A stretch of 64,000 nt of DNA from Agromyces marinus. Lineage in GTDB: Bacteria; Actinomycetota; Actinomycetes; Actinomycetales; Microbacteriaceae. The notes beneath the pieces were generated by a model. That model saw nothing but the letters and a program-made list of their open reading frames with translations, ran no database searches and was not told where the DNA came from. The translations under genes were made by a program, and so were the position numbers. Numbering within the stretch: position 1 is the first letter of the stretch; every line of letters begins with the position of its first letter. The stretch covers positions 620,001 through 684,000 of the forward strand of contig NZ_CP087879.1 of assembly GCF_021442325.1 (NCBI RefSeq), read 5' to 3'. Of this stretch, positions 32,590 to 41,810 are shown piece by piece.

Positions 32590-34557
32590 TCAGTCGCGGC
32601 GGACGACCCGCCGGTGCACGTCGGCCATCGCGTCGGCCGGGATCTCCTCGGTGATCCACGGGCCGGTGCCCTCGCTCGGGTCGAGGATCCCGGTCTCGAG
32701 CCACGCGTAGGCGCCGTCGAGCACGCGCGATGCGAGGCGTTCGTCCTCGGCGTCGGTGTTGTGCCAGAGGTCGTGGAGCAGCGCCTCGGTGCGGTGGCGG
32801 GACTGCTCGGCGAACACGTCCGCGAGCTGGGTGGCGGCCCGGCCGTCCTCGGGTGCGTCGGCCGCGATCATCGCGGCGCGCGCGCACGCCGCCGAAACCG
32901 CGAACAGCTCGGCGCCGACGTCGACGACGCGTGCGAGGAACCCCTGCCGGTGCTCGAGGTCGCCCTGCCAGCGGGCCATCCCGGTGAACGTCGAACGTGC
33001 GAGCTTGCGGCTCGTCCGCTCGACGTAGCGGAGGTGGCGCGCGAGCGCGCCGAACTCGTCGTACGAGGTGGGCAGGTACCCCTTGCCCGCGACGAGCTTG
33101 GGCAGCCAGCGCGCGTAGAACCCGCTCGCCGACGCTGCGGCCTTGAGCTTCGCGGTCACGTCGAGGTGCGGGTCGATGAGGTCGCCCGCCGCGGTGAGGT
33201 GCGCGTCGACGGCCTCGCGCGCGATGAGGAGCTGCATGATCTCGGTCGACCCCTCGAAGATGCGGTTGATCCGGAGGTCGCGCAGCAGCTGCTCGGCGGC
33301 GACGGCACGCTCGCCGCGGGCAGCGAGCGACGCGGCGGTCTCGAACCCGCGGCCGCCCCGGATCTGCACGAGCTCGTCGGCGATCTTCCACGCCATCTCG
33401 GACGCCCACAGCTTCGCGAGCGCGGCCTCGATGCGGATGTCCTTGCGACCCTCGTCGGCGAGTGTGCCCGACAGGTCGACGACCGCGTCGAGCGCGAACG
33501 TCGTCGCGGCGATGAACGCGACCTTGTGCGCGATCGCCGCGTGCTCGCCCACCGGGCGCCCCCACTGCACGCGCGCCGCGGACCACTCGCGCGCGATCTT
33601 CAGGCTCCACTTGGCGGCGCCCGCGCAGATCGCGGGAATGGCGAGCCTGCCCGCGTTCAGCGTGGTGAGCGCGATCTTCAGGCCCTCGCCCTCGCGCCCG
33701 ATGAGGTTCTCGGCCGGGACGCGGACGCCGCGCAGCGAGGTCAGCCCGTTCTCGAGCCCACGAAGCCCCATGAACGCGTTGCGGCGGTGCACGGTGATGC
33801 CGGGGGAGTCGGCCTCGACGACGAACGCGCTGATGCCGCCGCGGTGCCCGTCGGAGGCGGGCACGCGGGCCATGACGACGAGCAGTTCGGCGACGACGCC
33901 GTTGGTCGTCCAGAGCTTGGTGCCGTCGAGCACGTACTCGGTGCCGTCCTCCGTCGGCACGGCGGTGGCTCGCAGCCGGGCCGGGTCTGAGCCGACCTCG
34001 GGTTCGGTGAGCAGGAACGCGCTGATCGCGCCCGCCGCGCACCGCGGCAGGAAGCGGCGCCGCTGCTCCTCGGTGCCGGCGAGCACGAGCGGTTCCGGCA
34101 CGCCCACCGACTGGTGCGCCGAGAGCAGTGCCCCGATGCTCGCGTTGACGGTGCCGATCATCGCGAGCGCATGGTTGTACCAGTACTGCCCGAGCCCGAG
34201 CCCGCCGTACTCGACGGGGATCTTCATGCCGAACGCGCCCACCTCGGCGAGGCCCTGGAACACCTCGTCCGGAATCCGCGCGTCGCGTTCGATCGCCGTG
34301 CCGTCGACCGTGCGCAGGAACGCCTCGAGGTCGGCGATGAATCGCTCGCCGCGTTCGCGGCGCTCTGGGTCGGGGCGGGGGTGCGGGTGGATGAGCGACA
34401 GGTCGAACTGGCCGAGGTAGAGGCCCTTCGCGAAGCTGGGCCTGCGCCAGTCCTGCTCGCGGGCGGCTTCGGCGACCGCGCGGGACTGCTGTTCGTCGGG
34501 CTCGCGGCCCGGCGTTGCGGTGGACTCGCTGGACTCGCTGGACTCGGTGGTGCTCAC
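32590..34557 (-). CDS. Acyl-CoA dehydrogenase
   Basis: 655 residues, longer than the usual 380-residue ACAD because of an N-terminal extension of about 60 and a C-terminal helical domain of about 180, as in very-long-chain and actinobacterial ACAD forms. The core has the FAD motif FLLTEPEVGSDPAR, TNGVVAELLVV, the IRGGRGFE region and a catalytic glutamate in RIFEGSTEIM. The N-terminus carries a TTESSESSES stretch encoded by short repeats. It stands alone after the fucose operon on the other strand and probably serves fatty-acid oxidation. Confidence 0.9.
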   Translation of the reverse strand: MSTTESSESSESTATPGREPDEQQSRAVAEAAREQDWRRPSFAKGLYLGQFDLSLIHPHPRPDPERRERGERFIADLEAFLRTVDGTAIERDARIPDEVFQGLAEVGAFGMKIPVEYGGLGLGQYWYNHALAMIGTVNASIGALLSAHQSVGVPEPLVLAGTEEQRRRFLPRCAAGAISAFLLTEPEVGSDPARLRATAVPTEDGTEYVLDGTKLWTTNGVVAELLVVMARVPASDGHRGGISAFVVEADSPGITVHRRNAFMGLRGLENGLTSLRGVRVPAENLIGREGEGLKIALTTLNAGRLAIPAICAGAAKWSLKIAREWSAARVQWGRPVGEHAAIAHKVAFIAATTFALDAVVDLSGTLADEGRKDIRIEAALAKLWASEMAWKIADELVQIRGGRGFETAASLAARGERAVAAEQLLRDLRINRIFEGSTEIMQLLIAREAVDAHLTAAGDLIDPHLDVTAKLKAAASASGFYARWLPKLVAGKGYLPTSYDEFGALARHLRYVERTSRKLARSTFTGMARWQGDLEHRQGFLARVVDVGAELFAVSAACARAAMIAADAPEDGRAATQLADVFAEQSRHRTEALLHDLWHNTDAEDERLASRVLDGAYAWLETGILDPSEGTGPWITEEIPADAMADVHRRVVRRD

Positions 34558-34625
34558 GCGAACCTCCTCGTTGTCGCCACCCTACGCCGGGGCCGAGAAC
34601 CCGCGCCAGCGGTCCGCAGATGCGG

Positions 34626-35159
34626 TCAGGTGCGGTCGCGCACCTCGTCTGGCCACGCGACCACGAAGCGCTCGAACACGACCGGCTGGTCTACGCCCCA
34701 GTCGATGCCGAGAGCGGATGCCACGCGCTGCCAGTATCTGCGGTGGTTCTCGCGCCACGACGCGAGCGACCGGTCGCCCTCGCCCTCGTCGTAGGCGAAC
34801 GCCGCGTCCACGCTGTCGAACGGTCCGATCCGGAGCTCGGTGCTGCGCAGGACAACCCGCGGTCGGCCAGTCGAGTCGCACGCGATCCAGTGACTGCCGA
34901 TCCGGGGCAGTGGCTGCCCCTCCGCGGCGAACTCGGCCACGAGGCCCGCCGTCGCACGCTTCGTGCCGTCGAGCACGAGCCCGAGGAGTTCGTCGGTGAG
35001 TGCGGCGTGGTCGCCGAACACCTCGACCGACGGTGGTTCGGCATCCGTCGCCTCAGCGGGGTGCGCCGTGCGGTACGCCTCCCACATCGCCGCGGCCGCT
35101 GCCCGGTCGATCGGTGCGTTCGGTGTGCGTTCGTCATGGTGCTGCTCGGAGTCGGACAC
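34626..35159 (-). CDS. ASCH domain protein
   Basis: 177 residues from GTG at 35159. The ASCH (PUA-like) pattern is clear: LGLVLDGTKRATAGL near the N-terminal third, LPRIGSHWIACDSTGRPRVV, STELRIGPFDSVDAAFAYDEG and the ending HRRYWQRV. Such domains bind RNA or modified nucleosides; some hydrolyse N4-acetylcytidine. The GTG is preferred because the long upstream frame is low-complexity and crosses the 35.3-kb hairpin. The biological role is unknown. Confidence 0.82.
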   Translation of the reverse strand: MSDSEQHHDERTPNAPIDRAAAAAMWEAYRTAHPAEATDAEPPSVEVFGDHAALTDELLGLVLDGTKRATAGLVAEFAAEGQPLPRIGSHWIACDSTGRPRVVLRSTELRIGPFDSVDAAFAYDEGEGDRSLASWRENHRRYWQRVASALGIDWGVDQPVVFERFVVAWPDEVRDRT

Positions 35160-35252
35160 GGCGCCAGTCTGCCAGCGCGCGCCGCGCCCGGCATCCGCTC
35201 TCATGCGCCTGCCCGAAACCCGCCCCGGCAGGCGAGCCCACCCGAACCTTCG

Positions 35253-35311
35253 CGAGTGGGTGCCGAATGCACCGCCCGCGGGGTGCGGGCGGTGCAGATG
35301 GCACCCACTCG
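35253..35311. repeat. 59-bp imperfect hairpin
   Basis: A 12-bp outer stem (35253-35264 with 35300-35311), a symmetric 4-nt internal loop, an 11-bp inner stem (35269-35279 with 35285-35295) and a 5-nt loop. It lies between the ASCH and ABC-2 permease genes, both on the minus strand, and may terminate transcription or be a dispersed palindromic element. Confidence 0.75.
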
Positions 35312-35356
35312 GGCGGGCGAAGGCGGGTGAAGGCGGGCGAAGGCGGGTGAAGGCGG
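35311..35356. repeat. 10-bp tandem repeat AGGCGGGYGA
   Basis: Three AGGCGGGYGA units, a degenerate unit before and a partial one after directly follow the 59-bp hairpin. The tract is noncoding, ahead of the permease stop. Confidence 0.85.
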
Positions 35357-35381
35357 CGGGCGGGCGGCTCGCCCGCACGAC

Positions 35382-36142
35382 TCAGCCGAGCCGGCGGCGG
35401 TACTTCGCGAGCGCGACGACGTAGGCGACCAGCAGGATGCCGACCAGCCACGCGAGCGCCACCCAGATGTCGGTGCCGACGGGCTCGCCCGCGAACAGGG
35501 CGCGGATGGTGTCGACGATCGAGGTGACCGGCTGGTTCTCGGCGAACCAGGCGACCGGCGCGGGCATCGAGTCCGTCGGCACGAACGCCGAGCTGATGAA
35601 CGGCAGGAAGATGAGCGGGTAGCTGAACGCGCTCGCGCCGTCGACCGTCTTCGCCGAGAGGCCGGCGACGACCGCGAGCCACGTGAGCGCGAGCGTGAAC
35701 AGCACCAGGATGCCCGCCACCGCCAGCCATGAACCCGCCGACGCTCCCGTGCGGAACCCCATGATCAGGGCGACGCCGACCACGATCGCGAGCGCGACGA
35801 GGTTCGCGACGAGCGAGGTCAGCACGTGCGCCCAGAGCACGCTCGACCTCGCGATCGGCATGGACTGGAAACGCTCGAAGATGCCGCCCTGCAGGTCGAG
35901 GAACAGCCGGTACGCGGTGTACGCGACGCCCGAGGCGACCGTGATGAGCAGGATGCCCGGGAGCATGTAGTCGATGTACGACCCGGCTCCGCCGGTGTCG
36001 ATCGCGCCGCCGAAGACGTAGACGAACAGCAGCATGAGCGCGATCGGCGTGACCGCCGTCGTGACGATCGTGTCTGGGCTGCGGAGGACGTGCGTCAACG
36101 ACCTGCCGGTGAGGACGCCGGTGTCGGCGAGGGCGTGAGTGG

Positions 36143-36146
<4 letters not shown>
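35382..36146 (-). CDS. ABC-2 type transporter permease (drug exporter)
   Basis: 254 residues with about six membrane helices and the ABC-2/DrrB pattern: SPDTIVTTAVTPIALMLLFV, a large loop, GIFERFQSMPIARSSVLWAH as the coupling region, and LIFLPFISSAFVPTDSMP before the last helices. With the ATPase encoded just before it (4-bp overlap) it forms a half-type exporter for drugs or lipids. It is the last gene of the operon PadR-DUF1048-ATPase-permease. Confidence 0.9.
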
Positions 36147-36931
<785 letters not shown>

Positions 36932-36981
36932 GGTGGTGGTTCCCTTCCGTTCGCGCCGGGCGGGCACGTGGCCCGGGGGCG

Positions 36982-37347
36982 TCAGCTCTCGTCGGCTTCG
37001 GCGCGTTCGATCGCGTCGGTCAGCCGCTGCTTCTCCTTGGTGATCCACTGCCCGTCGACGTAGTTCGCGAGGAACTCCTCGGCGAACGCGACGGGGTCCT
37101 CGCCGACGATCGCGCGGACGGGCGTGCCGTCGGCCGCCGCCTGCTCGAAGAGCGTGGCGAGATCGTCGAGCATCGTGAGCATCACGTCGCTCTTCGTGAT
37201 GCCGCCCGCGTAGAGCACGTAGCGGTCGAGGGCCTGGGCTGCGGTGCGGTGGGCGCCGGGCAGCGCCTCGAGCCGTGCCTTGTACTGCTTGTACTGCTTC
37301 TTGTCGTCGAGCGATCCGGTGATCGTCTCGATCCACTTGGCGGCCAT
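36982..37347 (-). CDS. DUF1048 family protein
   Basis: 121 residues, all helical, with the DUF1048 pattern: KQYKQYKARLEALPGAHRTA, ALDRYVLYAGG and FAEEFLANYVDGQWI. Members are nearly always found with a PadR regulator and an ABC-2 exporter in Gram-positive bacteria, which is exactly the setting here: 1 bp after the PadR stop and about 50 bp before the ATPase. The molecular role is unknown. Confidence 0.85.
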   Translation of the reverse strand: MAAKWIETITGSLDDKKQYKQYKARLEALPGAHRTAAQALDRYVLYAGGITKSDVMLTMLDDLATLFEQAAADGTPVRAIVGEDPVAFAEEFLANYVDGQWITKEKQRLTDAIERAEADES

Positions 37348-37348
37348 G

Positions 37349-37678
37349 TCAGTCTTCCTTCCGGTGGAGTTGTTCGATGCGGTCCGCGAGGAAGCCCCAC
37401 GTCCGCCAGAACTCGTCGAGGTCGCTGCGACCCCGGTCGTTGAGCGTGTAGACCTTGCGCGGCGGCCCCTTCTCGGAGGGGACCTTGACGACATCGACGA
37501 GCCCGCGCTGCTCGATCCGCACGAGCAGGGCGTAGACGGTACCCTCGGCGATGTCGGCGAACCCCTGCTCGCGCAGACGCGCGGTGATCTCGTAGCCGTA
37601 CGCCGGCGCGCTCGCCAGCAGCGCCAGCACGATGCCCTCGAGCGTGCCCTTGAGCATCTCGGTCATCTGCTTGCCCAC
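37349..37678 (-). CDS. PadR-family transcriptional regulator
   Basis: 109 residues from GTG at 37678, which is preceded by AAGGGGGG; earlier in-frame starts would place the operator inside the coding region. The winged helix shows LALLASAPAYGYEI, EGTVYALLVRIEQRGLV and KGPPRKVYTLNDRGRSDL, followed by a short dimer helix. PadR proteins repress detoxification or efflux genes and release DNA on binding a drug. It leads the exporter operon and probably binds the long palindrome at 37692-37758. Confidence 0.87.
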   Translation of the reverse strand: MGKQMTEMLKGTLEGIVLALLASAPAYGYEITARLREQGFADIAEGTVYALLVRIEQRGLVDVVKVPSEKGPPRKVYTLNDRGRSDLDEFWRTWGFLADRIEQLHRKED

Positions 37679-37691
37679 GAGGCCCCCTTCG

Positions 37692-37758
37692 CTATTCGGT
37701 GTTGCTGAGTACTGGTACATAGTGACACGAAGTACCGGTACCTAGCAAGACCGAATAG
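37692..37758. promoter_or_regulatory. Large PadR operator: 27-bp inverted repeat
   Basis: Arms 37692-37718 and 37732-37758 match at 23 of 27 positions across a 13-bp spacer. Each arm ends in a near-perfect or perfect 10-bp palindrome (GTACTGGTAC, GTACCGGTAC). It begins 13 bp upstream of the PadR GTG and would cover its promoter. Confidence 0.75.
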
Positions 37759-37776
37759 TGCGGGCGCGACGGCGCG

Positions 37777-38229
37777 TCAGATCGGCAGCGGCCGGTCGTC
37801 GACGATCGTCTTCATCACGAGCGTCGACTCGACCCGGCGCACGCCGGGCAACGCCGAGAGCCGCTCATCCCACAGCCGCTGGTACGCGGCGAGGTCGGGC
37901 ACGGCGACGCGCAGCAGGTAGTCGGGGTCGCCGAAGAGCCGCAGCGCCTGGATGACCTCCGGGATCTCGGCGACCGCCGCGTCGAACGTCGGGACGGTCG
38001 CGCGGTTCGCCTGCTCCATGGTGACGAACACGAGCGCCCCGAAGCCGAGCCCGACGCGCTCCGGATCGATGACCGCCCGGTACCCCGTGATGGCGCCGGA
38101 TGCCTCGAGCGCGCGCAGGCGCCGGTGCGTCGGCGACATGCTGAGCCGCACGCGATCGGCGAGGTCGGTGAGGCTCAACCGCCCGTCCTGCTGCAGCTCG
38201 GCAAGGATTCTCCGGTCCGTGGCATCCAT
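37777..38229 (-). CDS. Lrp/AsnC-family transcriptional regulator
   Basis: 150 residues: an N-terminal helix-turn-helix (DRRILAELQQDGRLSLTDLA, MSPTHRRLRALEASGAI) and a C-terminal RAM ligand domain (VFVTMEQANRATVPTF, LFGDPDYLLRVAV). These proteins sense amino acids. It is divergent from a LysE-family exporter 104 bp away, the common pairing in which the regulator switches on amino-acid export. Confidence 0.92.
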   Translation of the reverse strand: MDATDRRILAELQQDGRLSLTDLADRVRLSMSPTHRRLRALEASGAITGYRAVIDPERVGLGFGALVFVTMEQANRATVPTFDAAVAEIPEVIQALRLFGDPDYLLRVAVPDLAAYQRLWDERLSALPGVRRVESTLVMKTIVDDRPLPI

Positions 38230-38333
38230 GAGGTGGATTCTTCCACTCGCACGGCGTTGCGTGGCGGAATCGGGAAGCGGCCTCCATCGGCCCCGGCATA
38301 TCGTTCCGAGGTCGGTTCCGAAGGGAGGACGTC

Positions 38334-38996
38334 GTGGACGCCCAACTGCTGCTCGCGTGCTCGGTCATGATGGTCCTGATGGTGCTGCTGCCAGGACCGG
38401 ACTGGGCGTACATCCTCGCGGCGGGCATGCGCGAGCGCAGCATCCTGCCGTCGCTCGCGGGCATCCTCGTCGGGTACCTCGCAACGGTGTCGGCCGTCGC
38501 GATCGGCGTCGGCGCGGCCGTCGCCGCGCTGCCCGGCTTCATCGTCGCCCTCACGTTCGCGGCGGCCGTCTACCTCGCCTACCTCGGGGTCCGGGTCCTG
38601 CGTGACCCGCCGGTGGTGGTCGCGCAGGGCGCGGGAACCGAAGCGGATGCCGGTGGCGCTCGAGCCGTGGCATCCGCTCGCCCCTGGCTGCGCCTCGCGC
38701 AGGGCGCCGGGGTCTCGGGGCTCAACCCGAAGGGCCTGCTCGTGCTCGTGGTGCTGCTGCCGCAGTTCACGGATGCCGCGGGGTCGTGGCCGATCCCCGT
38801 GCAACTGGCCGTGCTCGGCCTCATCTTCGTCGCGGCGTGCGCGCTCGTGTACTCGGTCGTCGGCTACGGCGCGCGGACGGTGCTCCGGATGCGACCGTCG
38901 GCGATGCGCGTGGTGTCGCGCGTGTCGGGTGCGTCGATGATCGTGCTCGCGGTCGTGCTCGTCGTCGAGCAGGTGGCGCACGTCGTGCAGGCGTAG
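38334..38996 (+). CDS. LysE/RhtB-family amino-acid exporter
   Basis: 220 residues with six hydrophobic segments; the first, MMVLMVLLPGPDWAYILAAG, carries the family's conserved PGPD turn, and SGLNPKGLLVLVVLLPQF is the typical mid-protein motif. GTG start at 38334 behind GAAGGGAGG. LysE proteins export basic or neutral amino acids or homoserine lactones. The divergent Lrp-type regulator suggests amino-acid control. Confidence 0.9.
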   Translation: MDAQLLLACSVMMVLMVLLPGPDWAYILAAGMRERSILPSLAGILVGYLATVSAVAIGVGAAVAALPGFIVALTFAAAVYLAYLGVRVLRDPPVVVAQGAGTEADAGGARAVASARPWLRLAQGAGVSGLNPKGLLVLVVLLPQFTDAAGSWPIPVQLAVLGLIFVAACALVYSVVGYGARTVLRMRPSAMRVVSRVSGASMIVLAVVLVVEQVAHVVQA

Positions 38997-38999
38997 CCT

Positions 39000-39665
39000 G
39001 TGCGCGTGGACGGGGAACCCGCGGGGCACGCGAAGTACGACGTCAAGAAGGCCCACCGCGGGCTGTACGCGCCCGGCGCAGGCGACTTCGTGCTCGTCGA
39101 CGTGCCGCCCATGCAGTACCTCGCGGTCGACGGGCACGGCGATCCGAACACCGCTCCGCAGTACGGAATCGCCGTCGAGGCGTTGTTCGGCACCGCGTAC
39201 GCGGTGAAGTTCGCGAGCAAGCGGATGTCGGGGCGCGACTTCGTCGTCGCGCCGCTCGAAGGGCTGTGGTGGGCGGATGATCCGGCGTCGTTCAGCGCAC
39301 GCCGGAAGGACGAGTGGAGTTGGCGGCTGCTCATCCACCAGCCGGACTGGATCGACCAGGCCGCGGTCGCAGCCGCCGTCGAGGCGACCCGCGCCAAGCG
39401 CGAGAACCCGGCGCTCGACCGGCTGCGGCTGGAACGGCTGCACGAGGGGCAGTCCGCGCAGATCCTGCACGTCGGCCCGTACGACGCGGAGGCGCCGACG
39501 CTCGCGCGGCTGCACGACGAGTGGATGCCCGGGCGCGGACTGACCTTCGCCGGCCCGCACCACGAGATCTACCTGAGCGACGCGCGCCGCACGGCTCCGG
39601 AGCGGCTCCGGACGGTGTTGCGCCAACCGGTCCGTCGCGCGGCCGGCGCCGACGCGGCGCTGTAG
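39000..39665 (+). CDS. GyrI-like small-molecule-binding domain protein
   Basis: 221 residues, GTG start 3 bp after the LysE stop. The GyrI-like pattern is FVLVDVPPMQYLAVDGHGDP, TAYAVKFASK, FVVAPLEGLWWAD and, late, QSAQILHVGPYDAEAPTLAR and EIYLSDARRTAPERLRTVLR. Stand-alone proteins of this type bind hydrophobic small molecules; some hydrolyse epoxides or esters. The close spacing suggests co-transcription with the exporter gene, though a functional link is not evident. Confidence 0.83.
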   Translation: MRVDGEPAGHAKYDVKKAHRGLYAPGAGDFVLVDVPPMQYLAVDGHGDPNTAPQYGIAVEALFGTAYAVKFASKRMSGRDFVVAPLEGLWWADDPASFSARRKDEWSWRLLIHQPDWIDQAAVAAAVEATRAKRENPALDRLRLERLHEGQSAQILHVGPYDAEAPTLARLHDEWMPGRGLTFAGPHHEIYLSDARRTAPERLRTVLRQPVRRAAGADAAL

Positions 39666-39700
39666 TCTCGCCGCACCGGGTTCGACGCGAGGGGGCACCC

Positions 39701-40135
39701 ATGGCAGGTTTCGAGATGGACGAGGTCATCGCGGCGTCGCCGCGACGGGTCTTCGAGGTGCTCTCCGACCCGAGCAGGGCGACGGAGTTCCTCGAGAACG
39801 TCACCGAGAGCACGAAGCTCACCGACGGGCCGATCACGACGGGCACGCGATTCCACGAGACGCGGGTCGTGAACGGCAAGGAGGCGAGTGCCGAACTCGT
39901 CGTCGGCGCCTACGAGCCCGACACGAGGGTCGAGATCGGCACCGAGGCCGAGGGCATCTCGGTGCTGTACCGCTACGAGCTCGCGCCCGAGGGCGACGGC
40001 ACGCGGGTCACGTGGACGTGCGAGCTGCAGGCGGAGGGATTCCGCAAGATGATGCTGCCGATGGTCGCCGGCGTCATGAAGAAGGAGGACGGCGACCACC
40101 TGCAGCAGCTGAAGGCGTACCTCGAGGAGCAGTGA
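39701..40135 (+). CDS. SRPBCC-family protein
   Basis: 144 residues with the START-like fold pattern: an opening strand FEMDEVIAASPRRVFEVLSD, a helix SRATEFLENV, several antiparallel strands including TRVTWTCELQAEG, and a long C-terminal helix ending in HLQQLKAYLEEQ. It probably binds a lipophilic ligand. ATG at 39701 behind GAGGGGG. No regulatory gene adjoins it; it follows the GyrI-like gene by 35 bp. Confidence 0.83.
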   Translation: MAGFEMDEVIAASPRRVFEVLSDPSRATEFLENVTESTKLTDGPITTGTRFHETRVVNGKEASAELVVGAYEPDTRVEIGTEAEGISVLYRYELAPEGDGTRVTWTCELQAEGFRKMMLPMVAGVMKKEDGDHLQQLKAYLEEQ

Positions 40136-40148
40136 CGCCCGCCGGGCG

Positions 40149-40499
40149 CTACCAGATCACGGCGATCGAGGCGTTCGCGAGCGTCAGGATGCCGATCGAC
40201 CAGAACACCGCGGGCGGCACCGAACCGGTCTTGCGCTGGCGGCCGGCGCCGATCCCGAGGAGCGCGCCGATCACGATGAGGATGACGAGCTTCGTGCCGA
40301 TCTTGGCGTAGTTCAGGTCGCCTTCGATGCCCCAGGGGGCGGCGAGGGCGAGCCCCGCGACGGCGGCGATGGCGAGCCCCCAGTGCATGACGCGCGTGAT
40401 GCCGCGCTTGCCGTTGAACACTTCGACGACCCAGGCGCCGAAGAGCACGGCGAAGCCGACGAGGTGCACGATCAGGACGATGTCGCGGAGGGTTTCCAT
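40149..40499 (-). CDS. Four-helix membrane protein of unknown function
   Basis: 116 residues with four hydrophobic segments (about 3-25, 38-57, 68-86 and 96-115) and short connecting loops; the second loop is basic (FNGKRGITRVMHWG). No enzymatic or transport motif was recognised. The ATG at 40499 is preferred over a GTG three codons upstream. It is convergent with the SRPBCC gene. Confidence 0.75.
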   Translation of the reverse strand: METLRDIVLIVHLVGFAVLFGAWVVEVFNGKRGITRVMHWGLAIAAVAGLALAAPWGIEGDLNYAKIGTKLVILIVIGALLGIGAGRQRKTGSVPPAVFWSIGILTLANASIAVIW

Positions 40500-40544
40500 G
40501 CCGTTCACGCTATCGCGTGGCCGCCGATCACGGCAGGGTCGGGG

Positions 40545-40985
40545 TCAACCGATCTGCTCGGCCAACGCGAGGATGATCCCGTCCGGTCCGCGCAGGTAGC
40601 AGAGCCGGTACGCGTCCTGGTAGTTCCCGACCTCGCGCAACGGCTCGACGCCGTGCGGGCGCAGGCGCGCGAGCGTGTCGTCGAGGTCGTCGACCGCGAA
40701 CATGATGCGGTGCAGGCCGAGGGTGTTCGGCGGCGGTGCCGCCGGCGACGGTGCGGATGCCTCGGGGTGGAGGTACTTCGACAGTTCGAGCCTGCCGTGC
40801 CCGTCGGGCGTGCGCATCATGGCGATCTCGCTGCGGATCCCGTCGAGTCCGACAGCCTGGTCGGCGAAGAGGCCTTCGTTGTGGGCGCGACCTTCGAGTT
40901 CCATGCCGAGTTCGGCGAACAGCGCGATCGCGGCATCCAGGTCGTCGACGACGATGGCGACGTTGTCCATGCGTTGGATGGTCAT
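40545..40985 (-). CDS. VOC-family (glyoxalase/dioxygenase-like) protein
   Basis: 146 residues made of two beta-alpha-beta-beta-beta units: DNVAIVVDDLDAAIALFAEL in the first and GLHRIMFAVDDLDDTLARL in the second. Metal ligands in the usual places include the glutamate of GRLELSKYL, the histidine of LHRIMFAV and the late ILALAEQ glutamate; an Ala/Pro linker joins the units. The family includes glyoxalases, dioxygenases and antibiotic-binding proteins; no substrate can be named. Confidence 0.85.
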   Translation of the reverse strand: MTIQRMDNVAIVVDDLDAAIALFAELGMELEGRAHNEGLFADQAVGLDGIRSEIAMMRTPDGHGRLELSKYLHPEASAPSPAAPPPNTLGLHRIMFAVDDLDDTLARLRPHGVEPLREVGNYQDAYRLCYLRGPDGIILALAEQIG

Positions 40986-41109
40986 GCGTCGAGCGTACGG
41001 CGGCCGGGTGCAGCCCGGCCGGTTGCGTCTTGACGCGCGGCCGCGACCGGACGAGGGTGATCACGTCAACCGCGATCGCGCGGGGTGCCGCGCACAGGGG
41101 AGCGAACGC

Positions 41110-41478
41110 ATGCAGACCACGACCGACCTGACCACCGAGCAGATCGCCCGAGCGTTCTCGGGCCACCGGTTCGACCTCGCGCTGCAGCATCTCGCCGACG
41201 ACGTCATCTGGACGTCCGTCGGCGGCGGCCCCCTGGTCGGCCGAGAGGCGGTGGCGACGGCCATCGAGCGCACGGCCGCCGAACTGGCCGACGTCACGAC
41301 CGAGTTCCAGCGGTTCCGCTCGGTCGTGGGGGAGGAGAGCGTGGTCGTCGACAGTCTCGCCCGCTACACGGATGTCGACGGAGGCGTGTCGATCGTGGCA
41401 TCCTGCGATGTCTTCGACTTCGCTTCCGACGGCCGGATCACCGAGATCGTGTCGTACATGATCGAGCTGCCGAACTGA
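41110..41478 (+). CDS. NTF2-like/SnoaL-type protein
   Basis: 122 residues with the cone-shaped NTF2 pattern: a helix containing AFSGHRFDLALQHLADDV, IWTSVGGGPLVGREAVATAI, then strands FQRFRSVVGEESVVVDS and VSIVASCDVFDFASDGRI. AGGGGAG precedes the ATG. These proteins act as cyclases, isomerases or simple binding domains. The next small gene starts 13 bp later and may be co-transcribed. Confidence 0.82.
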   Translation: MQTTTDLTTEQIARAFSGHRFDLALQHLADDVIWTSVGGGPLVGREAVATAIERTAAELADVTTEFQRFRSVVGEESVVVDSLARYTDVDGGVSIVASCDVFDFASDGRITEIVSYMIELPN

Positions 41479-41491
41479 CGGGAGGGTGAGC

Positions 41492-41764
41492 ATGAGCGAC
41501 GGTCGGCTGACGTTCCGCGCGACCATCGGCGTCGACGTGAAGGGCGAGACCTGGAGCTGCGTCGAGATCCCCGACTCGGCCGAGTTCTTCGGAACCGGCA
41601 AGGCGGTCCGGGTCGACGCGAGCGTCGACGGGGTGCGCCTCGAGAACGTGGGCGCGATGGTGACCGGGCAGGGCGGGCACATGGTGTCCCTGAACGCCGC
41701 TGTGCGGAAGGCCCTCGGCAAGGGCATCGGCGACCCGGTCGACGTGGTGATCACGCGACGGTAG
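41492..41764 (+). CDS. DUF1905 family protein
   Basis: 90 residues, essentially one DUF1905 domain: LTFRATIGVDVKGETWSCVE, IPDSAEFFGTGKAVRVDASV and a C-terminal GIGDPVDVVITRR. The fold is a small beta barrel found alone or fused to YdeI-type proteins. ATG at 41492 follows GGGAGG; a GTG two codons upstream is less likely. Function unknown. Confidence 0.83.
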   Translation: MSDGRLTFRATIGVDVKGETWSCVEIPDSAEFFGTGKAVRVDASVDGVRLENVGAMVTGQGGHMVSLNAAVRKALGKGIGDPVDVVITRR

Positions 41765-41810
41765 TCGGGAGCGCCGGCCCCGGCACCAGCAGGGTGAAGG
41801 CACCGCCGCG

